DNA of 64,000 nt, from positions 41,166 through 105,165 of the forward strand of contig ARYC01018502.1 of NCBI GenBank assembly GCA_000711775.1, in the 5' to 3' direction. How positions within the stretch are numbered: position 1 is the first letter of the stretch; every line of letters begins with the position of its first letter. A model generated the notes under the pieces. It searched no databases and was not told the origin of the DNA. It saw only the letters and a list, made by a program, of their open reading frames with translations. The position numbers and the translations under genes are program-made. Positions 1 through 12,200 of the stretch are shown piece after piece. This DNA is from Oxytricha trifallax. Its lineage: Eukaryota > Ciliophora > Spirotrichea > Sporadotrichida > Oxytrichidae.

Positions 1-2330
1 CTTCAAGTTGTGGGTTTTTTTCAATTTCTTTGAAGCTTTTGATAACTCTTCTGAATTATTAAGGGTCTTTTATATTTTTAAGAATGTCGTCTGCAAACAC
101 TATTAGCTTACCCTATTTGACTAATGATATTAGCTCTTTCTGTGAATATAATGCGTCTTATAGGTAAATGTTGAGAACATCGGTGAAAGTCAACTTCCTT
201 GAGCTACTCCTTATTCAGTTAGTACATCTTCCTCCTCAAACTTAATCTTGGTTCCGGTGTATAACAACTCTATCAGACTAGCTATTTCTCTTTTGTGTTG
301 GTTATTCAATTTTTAAGGATTAAAATTAGCTAGTCTTTCCAGACAGAGTCGTACGTTTATTAGAGATCGACTAGTAAATAGGCTTCTCTTTGTTTGCTCT
401 TTCTTCTCGATGCTTTTATGTGTTCTAATATCCTTATAAGATTGATGTGAGTGCTTTTATTTTCTTTGAATCCATTTTGGTAGTTTCCTGTTGTCAGTAG
501 TTCACTCTTAAATTCAGTAACTTTGCTAATTATCACCTTTTCCACTATTTTACTTAAGTAGGAGTTTATCACTATTGGTCTTGTATTGCTGACTTCTGGG
601 TATACTTTATTCTGGTCTTTGCTCAGTAGTATTAACCTCCCCTCCTTAATGTATTTTGGAATCTATTTGTTATTTAGCCAGTATGATATTTTCTCACTTA
701 CTGTCTTCTTAATTGTCTCTGATTTAAGCAACATCTTTCCATCAAAGCCATCTAGGCCAAAGGCCTTGTTAAAGTTACACTCTCCAATACTTCTTATTAC
801 ATCCTCCACGTTACAGAAGCTTTCTTCTTCTAGGTCCTCTTTTATTATTTTATCTGTTCTTTTTTGTTCTTGTCGTCCGATTCCTCTTTAATCTTTAAAC
901 ATCTCCCCATAGAATTTCAGTATTTATTTTTCGTTTGTTTCCCTATCTCTAATCTCTCATCATTAATCGTTAATCCTTTTATTGGTTAATATTTTTTAAA
1001 GTTTTTGTTAGTCTTTTTACCATGTAAAAGAACTCTTATACATCGTTTTTGTCTAGGCAATGCTCTAATTTTCTAATTGCTTCCCTCCATTGCACCTTTG
1101 TTTCCTGGAATGCATCTCTTAATTTTTTGTTATTCTTATTCTTAATAGCCCATTCCGGTGGTTGTTGATACCAGTTCCTCCCCTTGGTTTATCTCCCTAT
1201 TTTGTCTTAAAAACATTTCTTAATCGGGTTTTCTAAGTCATCTGCTGTCATTTCCCTTCCTTCTTCAATAAAAGTCTTCCAGTATTGCTTCCTTAGATTT
1301 GATATCCGAATCGTTCTTTCTTTGTCCGTTAGTTTGAAATCACTTTCTTGAAATTATATTTGAGTCTTACTTAGATGACTTTGTGGTCAGTTAGTGTCAT
1401 TTGATTTGTTTCCCATCCTATTTTCTCCACGTTTGAGAAAATCTGATCCAATTAGTTACCTTTAACTTGAGTTTCCACTCCTTGAGGAAGGGATTCTTTC
1501 AAACCCTCTTTGTTCAGTCTTTTTCCCAGTTTTTTAATGTGGTAGTTGAAATCTCCCATGACTATTATCTTTTGGTTTTAGCACTTTTGTTTTAGTAATT
1601 TTATCATGTAAATAAGTCTGTTTTGGAGTTCCTTAATCTCGTCGTTCCAGTATGGAGGTATGTTAGCTGTATTAATGTGCAGAGGAAAGCATCCCACATT
1701 CAGTATTGTCTAGGTTACGTATTGTCTCAAGGTTTTTATCGTTTTCATTTAGAATTTGCCATTATTCATCACCAATACTCCTCCATTTCTTGCCAGTTAG
1801 GTCTGTGCTATATTCTTGTTGTTGAGACCAATTATTCTTTATAACCTAGTTTCCACCAAGCCTATATATTCGGGGTTTTTGCTCTCTATTTCTCTGAGAA
1901 GTTAATCTTGTTTAAGTTTTGAGTTCAGACCTCTGACATTCTGCAGGCAAATTTTGAATTCCATTGACTTCGTGTTGATCTATCTCTTCTTGCTAATGAT
2001 GTCCTCTCTTCTTTTAGATCTCCATTTCTCCGCAATTCTCTCGTTCCTTCTCACCCATCCTTCAGCTTCTCTCACTGGTTGGTAAAATTTGAGCTGTCGG
2101 CTATTGTCAATCTTGACCGAAAATTTGTTTATTTTTTCTTAGTGATCATGATTTAATTAAATATTCAGGTTTTGGTCCATTGAGCTTTGCGAATTCGAAT
2201 TTGAGTTTGAATATTCAAAGTATTTGTCCAGTGTTTGCTGATGAGGATTGACTTTCACTTCTTGGCCTTTATCTTCAATATAGACCGCCAGTTTCCTCCT
2301 AACACTGGTTGGCTGTTTCTCCTTCTCCAT
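1..2330 (-). pseudogene. LINE ORF2: APE endonuclease + reverse transcriptase (frameshifted, partial)
   Basis: The start is taken at the ATG at 2330 on the minus strand. The first frame runs to about 1335 and encodes a charged N-terminus, then an APE-type endonuclease: KICLQNVRGLNSKL, GLVETRL, VMGDFNYHI and LTDHKVI are recognisable active-site blocks. The frame then shifts near 1335 and again near 920. The reverse transcriptase follows, with RPIVINSYLSKIVEKVI and the first catalytic aspartate in LLVDLQQTYDSVW (about 360). After further breaks comes the palm motif VFADDI (FADD at 86-97), the L1-type version of YADD. The role would be target-primed reverse transcription of its own RNA. Many in-frame TAA/TAG codons support the ciliate code. 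The domain calls are certain; clade assignment would need an alignment. Confidence 0.85.
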
Positions 2331-2365
2331 TTTTCCCGCGCCTTCTTTACCGCTTTAATAACTTT
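1..2365 (-). mobile_element. LINE-type non-LTR retrotransposon, 5' portion, decayed
   Basis: Minus-strand element cut by the window edge. It carries an L1-like ORF2 (see next entry) read with TAA/TAG as Gln. Base composition is clearly richer in GC than the flanking AT-rich spacer, which begins near 2365. The 3' end lies outside the window. At least three frame breaks show that this copy is dead. Confidence 0.85.
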
Positions 2366-3042
2366 TTAATTAATTATTAATATTTTAATATTTGATAATA
2401 TTATTAATTCTTTGAATACTATACATCTGCGCCTGGAAAGTACTATCAAATTATTGCAACAAAAAATTATTTGTAAATTATATAAAAATAATGAGAAATT
2501 ATTATAATTTTATATTGAGAAATAGGGCTATATAAAGAGATCCTTATAGTAATTATCTTTTCTTAGGAGGAAGAATGAGAATTATTTTATTATTTCTTTA
2601 AATTTAAGGAAACTACTATAACTTAAAAAATAATTTTATCTGCTTATATATTTAAAAAAATTACATTTCTATAACCAAAACAAATTTAATTTTAATTTTT
2701 ATTTAAGAATTATAAATCTATTGATATAATTTGAATTTCTTTAAGTATATTTTTTATAAATACTAAAGTTTTATTTAATATAAATGCATCCTACACAACA
2801 TATATGAAAACTGATTTGTGAATAATTTAAATTTTCAATTTAAGCCACTTGATAAGTTAGCATGTAATTTTAAATATGAGAAAAATATGATTTAATAATA
2901 TAATAATATAATGATTTTATTTAGACTTACAAACCCTCTTCCACATGGAACTACATATATTTTATATAATAAATATATATATTAAAAATTTAAAAGTAAA
3001 ATTTAATAATAATTAAATGTGAATAAATTTTAAATGTATTTA

Positions 3043-3073
<31 letters not shown>

Positions 3074-3124
3074 AGCAAAATTTTAAATAAAAACCTATAT
3101 TATTGCTTTAATATTATTATAAAT
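2366..3124. other. AT-rich stretch, possible 5' segment of gene D
   Basis: This is mostly low-complexity A/T. An ATG at 2575 opens MRIILLFLQIQG, which resembles the hydrophobic core of a signal peptide and could be the first MDS of gene D. Around 2925-2950 a short plus-strand stretch reads LTNPLPHGTTYI. Neither is proven. An (AT)n run lies at about 3045-3070. Confidence 0.3.
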
Positions 3125-3225
3125 TTTGTTGGCAAGAATTGATTCAGGAGATATAAACGGTTTAACCTATACAAAATATTTTACATTGAATAATTATAAT
3201 TGCATAGATACAAGCATAATGGATA
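3125..3225 (+). other. MDS of gene D (extracellular repeat)
   Basis: Reads LARIDSGDINGLTYTKYFTL followed by NNYNCIDTSIMDI. The run is rich in D/N/G/T between AT-only flanks. This is typical of the repeated extracellular part of the family. Confidence 0.55.
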
Positions 3226-6200
3226 TTATTTTATTAAAATATTTATAATTCTATTTATTTTTTAAGATAAAATTTAAAACTTTAGATCTCGCAGCAAAAG
3301 ATAGTAGTTCAAATATATAATTCATGTTTATAACTATAAGTAAAATATAATTTTATCTTATCAATATTTATTATAACATTAAAATAATAGAAATTTATTA
3401 GAAATCCTTGGACATTATTATTAAAATAATTCTTTTTTTTTATTAAATAGTGCAAAAGAATTCAATCTCAACCAAGTTATATAAATTTATTTATGTTTTT
3501 TTTCTCTTTTTTATCTATTTTAATGTTCATATAGTAAAACTAAATAATTTGAAGTTATAATTATTCATAGTAATTCAAAATTTATAAAAATTCAAGAATC
3601 TATCTGATTTTCTAATTTTCCTCAGTTAATCACTTATTCCTTAAAGAAATTATTATATACTATTTGTATTTTTAGTTCAGTTTATGGCTGTGTGAGCAAT
3701 GAAGTATAAGAGGTTGGAAGTCCTCAAGCTATTGGATACTTAGCTTTTGATAAAGATACTATTGTCTAATTTAACTTAATGTAATTAAATTCAAATAGTA
3801 TTTTATTCATTATATTTAAAGTTATTATTTTTAAAAAATTAAATATACAATAACAAGAAATTGATGTTCATATTTTTTGATAATCCAAGTAAATCTATAA
3901 TGGTTTATTTTATGCAACAATTTCTTTGTATAAATAGTTTAGCCCTCAATATAGTATGGTATAAATATAAATTTATTATAAAATGATGGTGTAATGATTT
4001 ATTTATTATAAATAATTAACTTTTATTTAAACTATGTATTCTTTCATTTATTTAATGTGGAGGAATTAGTATAGGAAATGACAATGATAATTTAATTATA
4101 AGTCATATACTAGATAACCTTTCTATAAAAAATTAAGAACCCATCCATCCTTTTTTGACAATTTTTATCATGTAAATAATTTAATTTAGTTAAATAAAAA
4201 AACTCCAGCATGAACTACTACACACAAATTAACTTAAATCCCCCTTATAGATTTAATATGGGAAAAAACAAAGGCATTTTATAAGTTTAAATACATGCTT
4301 TGATAGTAATTTTATGATCACATATTTTGAATACAATATATTCATTTAAAAATAACTCTCAAAATTCTCTTAATTAAAAAATTAAAGTCTGACATTATTT
4401 TTCATGTTTTTAATTTAAATATTTGATTATATGCTATTTTCATAAAAATTAAAAATATTTAAATTTATAATGTATAGTTTAATTTAATAGCACTAAATGA
4501 AAATTAATTTTCTTTTTCTATTTTAAAATAAATTGCTATAAAAACTACTTTATTTAAATGTCTTGCAATTAAAAATAGTATATATATTTAAAAAATAATT
4601 ATCTAAATATTATATTTATTTTTTTTAGAATTAAGGGAGCTAGATTTGAAATAAACAATTTTAAATTATTAGATTTTATAGATTTACATTAATAATCATA
4701 CAAAATTTATCAATATAAAATTATAATTAAAACGGAATACAAAGTAAATTTTATGAGTCTATGTCTCAAAATCATGTCTTCTCACTACCATAGAAATTTG
4801 AGAATTTTAGAAAAACTTATTCTATTAAAAATAAAAGGGATTGAGTATCATAAAAATAATGTTTGATACAGATTTTGGGGATATTTTTAATTAGGAAATG
4901 AGATATTTTATATAGGGAGATGTTTAAGGGCCTGACTTGAACAATTATAACTTTTTCAAATAAATATATTATAATAAAATGCTATCTATGTCTACTACTA
5001 GTATTAATATGTAATAAATCAAGAAAAGGGTTTCAGCTATTTTAAGGTAGCAGATTCATAGATATTTAATGCTTCAACTCCAAAAGATATATTAATTATT
5101 TTATATTTTAAGATATCTAAACATATAAGATTGTCTACTAAAATCAAAATTAAAAAAAAATTAATATTAATTTACAAATAGGAGGCTTTGTTTTTTATTA
5201 GTATAAAAATAAATTAAAAATTAGAATGTGCAGATAATGTATGCTAAATTTATTTAGGATTTAGATAAAATTTGTTAAAAGTTAAAATAAAATCACTTCT
5301 TCACAACTTTAATAAAAATACCATTAAAGTTTAAATTTTGATTTTATTGAACTTATTCTTTACTAAAATCTATATTATTAGTTTAAATTTTTACTTTTAA
5401 TTATGCTACTTATTTTACTATACAGTTCATATTTTTACTAATTCTCTGGGGGAGAAATTTCCTGCCCCCGTGCAGTGTCCTGCCCTAACATTCAAATTTT
5501 CATTATTGACAATAATAGCATTAGAAACATATAGATCCCAAGTTCAATTACCATCCTTATTTATTGAATAACTTTTTCTAATATGTAATTTTCAAGGTTT
5601 ATATTTATTCTTTGTCTTATTATATAATAAAAACAATGCTGAACTAATTGTTTTTAATAAATAATTAGTGTGCCTTTCATAAAAATATGAAATCATTATC
5701 AAAGTAGAAATGATATTGGATGCTAGATAATAAATAATTAAATCATTATTGATATTAAAGATTTTGTGAAAATTATAAATATTATATATTTTTATGTATG
5801 GGGCAGGAAACTTTAGAAGAGGGAAAAAAACTACCTTTTTGGGGCATGAAACTTCCCCCCTTGGAAGCATATAAAATTTTGTGGCAGGAAGCTTCCCCTC
5901 CCAATTCTCTAAATAAATAGTACACCTTGCTTGTTGGATATCATACTACAGTATCTGGTAAAAATATTGGAGTAATTTTTCCAGTTGGAGATCCAACCAT
6001 GTAATAATATGAATATGCTAAATTTTAATCATCAGACAGCCTAAAACTTCTAAGTATACTATAAGAACAATTTAATAATTATAATTAATTATTTAATTAA
6101 AAAAATTATTTAATATTTAGATATAATGAATTATATTTTTAAAAAAAGATTTTAAAGTTCGTTAAATTTAACTTTAAAAAAAACGACTCTATACAAGATT

Positions 6201-9200
6201 GCATGGTACACATAAAGGGAAGAAAGAGCATAAAAAGATATACTATATACTGGCAGGTTAATCCCCAGTATTAATTTCTGTACAGCATTAAATAATAATA
6301 ATAATAATAAATTATACTTTAATTCCTTTTCTTAGTTTATTTTGATAATTGCTATTTATAAAGTAATTTATGGAAAAAATTATTCATATTTTTATAAATC
6401 AAGTTTACTTTTGAATAAGGGGAAATTTAAGCAGTTAATTTTTTGGTATTAAAGCGAAATATTCTGGCTAAAAATTATGGTCAGTTCACTTAGAAAAAGT
6501 AATTAAAATAACACTAGATAACTTTTTAGGTTTGAAATGCTATAATTATTTTTAAATATATTTAAATTAAATGTTATTAATATTGACTATGATAATTACA
6601 AGCCTACATAGTTGTCTAGAGTTATTTTAATTGCATTTTCTAAGTAAACTGACCATTATTCAACCAGAATATTATACTTTAAATACTAAACTGTGGTAAA
6701 AATATTTGCATGCTTAGTAGATACATACCTATTTAATATTTATCATAAATCGAGAATGGAATTAATAAAATACAATATTTCTCAATTATTATTAGTTACA
6801 TTAATAGAATTAACAATAATAATTTTCTATATTTGTTGGATTAATATTATTTTATAACTTTAAATTAATTTAATTTAGAACTTTTATGTTAGCGTTTAAA
6901 ATTATTATACAATCATTATTTTTTTAATAGTATCTCTGGAGCAGTAGATTTAACTATTTCAATCAATTAAACACAATACACTCCAGAAAACGGGTTTAAC
7001 ATTATTCAAATCTTATTATTTTGAACAAATTTTTATGAATCTGATTATTATCTTTCATTTATTTTATATAACATTAACACTGGAATTGATATAATGTCAA
7101 AGTAAATTCACTACCCAGACTAGCCTATTTAAATATTACAATTCTATATATTAATTTTTTAGTATAAATTTTATAAAAATGCCTATGTAAATTACTTCAT
7201 CTTTACCAAACAAAAGCAAAGTGGAGTACATAAATAAGAATATTACTTGTTATTATGGACTTTAATGTCAAGTTGAAGTTCTTAAAGTTTACATAGAATA
7301 TTGCGATAATTCAACTAGTAGGTTTACAATTCTTGATGTTGATTATGATTGGGCATATATTCAATCTAACTACAATAGATAAATTTATTATGAATCTTTA
7401 TTTGTTAAAATAAAGATACTCTTCACCATCTCAAAAATATATATTTTCATTTTTTATAAAAAGCAAAATATTGATCTCTCTTCTATTTCAAATTTTATCA
7501 AGTTAAAATGATTAGAGAGATTTAAAATTTAAAAAATATTATTTAAATAAAAATATATATGTTTTTCTACTGAAGAATACACAAAAGAGATCAGGGAGCC
7601 GTGGTAAATTAAATTAATCAATAATTTATAATGATCTTAGTATTTTATAACTGAAAATATTATTAATGATATAGATTCATGCATCAGGATAAAAAATCCA
7701 TATGAAATATGAAATTTTAAGGGGTCAATGTTGGGGGTATATTGGTTAGATTACTTATAATAAATTAAATACTTCATTATAAATTAATAAAATTTTTAAC
7801 TTATAATTATATATAATCCAATTATCATTTGAGAAAAAATTATTCTTAAAACTAAATTTTATATTTTATCTATTTATGAAAAAGTTTATAGATAATGGCA
7901 TTTAATGCCTGCTTATTTGAACTATACTATATAACCGAAAGTATAAGTAATTTTGTATTTATTTTGTATTATTTAATTTAATTAAGCTGAAGATTATGGC
8001 AATGTATTTGAATATAGAGTTGAAGTCGTACCAGACTCTAAAGGGGATAAAAATTCAGCTACAAGTCTTGGGTTTTACTCTTACTATTTGAAATAAAAAT
8101 ATTTTGTTAAAATTGAAAAAATAAATTCAAAATGTGAAATTTAATTATGAATTTTACAATGTTTTCAAATCAAATATTTTTGTCAATTAATTTGATAATA
8201 CATCACTATTATAGATATATGCGAAAAAGATGATGTTTTAATTATATCATATTTTATTATAATTTATGGAAGGAAAGTTTTCTGGCAAGTTATTATTTCT
8301 CAATTTTTTTTCATTAGTTATTTTTCTAATAACAATTTATAGCACTAATAATTAGATTTAAGATGACATTTAAGATATACTAGTCAATTTCTTCTGAAAT
8401 TTATAGCATTTATTTCTCTAAACATGGCTTTCCTTATCAAATGCATTCTGATATAGGTTGAAATGATAATATTTTAATAAAAAACTCCAATAAATATCTA
8501 AATAACTCTATTAATAATAATAATACTCAACAACTACTTGACTTAAATTTTTTAAAATGAAAGGATTTTTAATATTTCCCCTAAAAAATACAAATTAAAT
8601 ACTAAATTTATATAAACATTTTTGAAGAATTTAATAAATTATATATAAAAATTTTGCTAGCCCGGAAACTCCCCCCCCTCATAATTTATTATGTGAAATA
8701 CATAGCCCCCTCTATCACAGGTCCAATCCATTTTGTTTTAGGATCTTCTCCTATATTGGTTTCAGTTCCACTTTTTTAATCTAATTATCAAGATAATTCA
8801 TTTATTAATTACTTTAAACAATATTACTCTAAATTAATTGTTAATAAAATATTTTAAGAATGCGTTTAGTATTATAATATAACAATCAAATATTTGTATA
8901 AAATAGATTACCCTTAACTAGTCACTGAAACAGTAATTTAATTTATATATTAAATTAGAATTTGATATTTTAAAATTAAAAAATTTAGAAATAATAAATG
9001 ATATGGAATGAAAAAAATTTGCTTAATTTATTTTCTTTTTTAATATAAAATTTATTTATATCTAGTAATAGCAAACGATTAGATTTTATAAATTTTTACA
9101 AATGACAGATTGCTTTTGGGAGAACATTAAATAACTCTAATATACACTTTCTATAGATTAATTGGAATAGTAGAAATAGTATCTAGCATTGAAATTATTG

Positions 9201-12200
9201 ATTTTACTTTAATAGTTTATGAATCTATAGTTAACTATGGAAATACTCCACCTTTTTTTATCAAGAAGTTGGTTAATTAAACTATGATTGCTGGTTAATC
9301 TTTAAGCTATAAATATAAATATAATAAGTTATAAAAATCAAGGTAGGTAGGTAATAACTTAAGGAAAATCAGAAAAAATTAATTAATTAATTTTATTATC
9401 TATTGTTTATTTAGTGTAATCATAATTATTTATAAGAATTTTAGAAATTTTTCAGCTATAAACTACCAACAATAATGGACAACTAAGAGGATAATTACAC
9501 ATCAAAGTACATAAATTGTTAATTATATATTTAATATATTTACATCTTAGGAATTGCTTAAATCTTTACAATTGTATAAGGAAATACGATGTAATTTAAA
9601 CCATCTAAGACTTTTAGTGGAGAATATTAGATATAAATTAAATTGACTGATAATAACTTATAATTCTAGCTCAGTTCAATTAGTTCATTTTATTTAATAG
9701 TTCAGCCTGTTAATGCCACAATTGGATAGGAGTTTCTAATAAGTGATGAAGAGTAATATATAAAATTATATCTCCTATTAATTTCAATAAAGAAATAAAA
9801 TATTTTTATTATTAAAATATCATTAAAAATCATTTATAATGGAAATTATTTCAATCAATAAAACTTCTGCTTGCAAAAACAAAATTATACTATTTTATCG
9901 TATTAATTTCATTAAAAATTCTTAATTTAATATGAGGTTAATTATGTTTCCCATTTATTTATTGATGAATTATTTCAAAATTTTATAAATTTTTAAGATA
10001 TATTGATATCTAATGGTTTTAATTTTTCAAATTTATATAATTTATATATAATTCTACTTTTATGTTACAATAATATGCTTCTAACCACTCTTTTATTGGA
10101 GATATAAGAGCAAAAATAAGGTCAATAGATTATTAAGGCAGGTGCTAGTATTATTTGACACAAAAATGAGAATTCCTGAAAATTATTCAGAAAGATTGAA
10201 TAATTCACTTACAGTCTATTTAATTTAAGAATCTAGAAGATCAATAGTAAACTACACTATTATTTCTATGAGAAACAATTAGATGAGACTATAATTAAGT
10301 TTTGAAAATATTAATAATTGTTCCTACCGAGATACCCTAACCTACCCCCTACCACCCTTACCATACAACACACCCCACCCCCCTAAAATACCACATTTAT
10401 ATCAAATTTTTTATCTACAAGGTCTAAATCGATATACTTCATGACATCTCGACATCAAAGACCCTATTCTATATATAAAATCATATTACAATATCATTTT
10501 ATTATATTTTCATGATAGTGGAATAAATAATATAAATTTAATGCTTTGTCAAGTTTCACGATGTTTGTCAACCATACTACACTATACCTTATGAAATATA
10601 AATTGAAAAAACTTATCTATTAAATAATACTTTTTTTTATTGAAGTAAAATATTTATATTCTATAGTATGAAAAAACTTTTTAATAAATTTTTATCCATT
10701 ATATCAACTTCATTCGGAATAATTCGAGGAAAAAGTCATATTTATTTTTTAAGTTTTTTATTTTCTTTATTTACCAAAGATATTGGACAAATTAGATATA
10801 AAATAAAGAAAATAAAAAACTTAAAAAATTAACAGGACTTTTTCTTCGAATTATGCCGAATGAAGTTGATATAATGGATAAAAATTTATTAAAATTTTTT
10901 TTCATACTATAGAATATAAATATTTTACTTCAATAAAAAAAAGTATTACTTAATAGATAAGTTTTTTCAATTTATATTTCGAGTTAAATATTAAATTAAA
11001 AAGTTAATTGCTAGGTGAGGTACCAATCTCACTTAGGACTTTCTATTAGAGCTCTCTACTACACTAAGGCCTACCGAGGGCAGGTAGGGTGGTGCTGGCG
11101 CAACTTATGAGGGACCAGTCGGCGCGGTTTAATCTGTCAGATCCTAAATTCTTCAAGTCGTTTGCACGCTAAGAATTCCCCTGCATAGATGAGTTACCTG
11201 GCTTGAGTTCAGTTATCTAGGTAAAAGGGAGCAGGATGAAGGTACGCTCTGTCTTCAAAAGTGAGAAGACGAAAACCATCAAGCCAACAATAAGGATTTT
11301 TCTCCCAAACCGTGTTAGTGTGCTGAAACTACCACAGCGAAAGGACAGGGATTATGTTTCCCAGCAGAGTTGGGACCGGTAAGCGTTTTTCTCCATCTTA
11401 TGTCAATCTGGTTGAATCTTACGAGCTCTGTCCCTCAAGCTAACCACTTGGGATGACATCTTGATTTTAGGTGAAGACTAGGTGATAGCGAGAATGGTTT
11501 TTTCGGAGTTTTCTACTTCAGGATTGCCACGTCACGTAATTGCCGCTTAAACTCACTCAGATACGTCTACGTCACGACTAAGATTGATGGTTTGATTTTA
11601 GTATTAACTAGTGAATGATAAATTTATTTGATCCATAAATTATCAATCATAATCATTTTAAATTTCATAAGTCATCGTTTAGTTTGGTAGACAAACATCG
11701 TGATGATGATTAATGAGTAATCTCAAATTAAATATATTATTCATTCACTGTTTAAAACTAATCAAACCATCAATTGAAGTCGTGACGTAGACGTATCTGA
11801 GTGAGTTTACCTGGCAATTCCGTGACTTGGCAATCGTGAGCTAGAAAAACTCTGAAAAAACAAAATCGCCTTCCATTCCACTTCTCCCTGTACCGAAATG
11901 CATACGAGATAAGAGTCTAGTTCAGCCTAGGAGTATCCCCCGCAGAGCTCGCAGAGATCTGCTTCCTGTAACATTTAAAGGGGAGTCTGGAGAAAACTCT
12001 TACCAGGTTCCACCGCTGCTGAGATAGTAGTCTCTGTCCTTTCGCTGTGGCAGCCTCATTAACCCGACCTTGTGTGAGAGGAAAATCATTATCGCTGGCT
12101 TCTATGGTTCTCATCGCCTCACTTTTGAACGTTGAGCACCACCTTAATCCTGCTTCCTATTACCTAGGTAACTGAACTCACGCCAGGTATCTCATCTAAT

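Noticed and set aside
586-891. Plus-strand open frame across the LINE
   Set aside because: It is the antisense shadow of the reverse transcriptase; the minus strand carries RT and endonuclease motifs.
5592-5870. Minus-strand 92-codon open frame
   Set aside because: Low-complexity I/N/Y/L composition in A/T sequence with C-rich motif ends; no Gln-type stop codons and no family motif.
10340-10385. C-rich tract as a telomere or chromosome-breakage site
   Set aside because: It is not a regular C4A4 repeat and is mirrored exactly at the other end of the element, so it belongs to its inverted repeat.
11917-12114. Minus-strand frame in the R1 repeat
   Set aside because: Not conserved in the other two R1 copies, which have different frames and indels.
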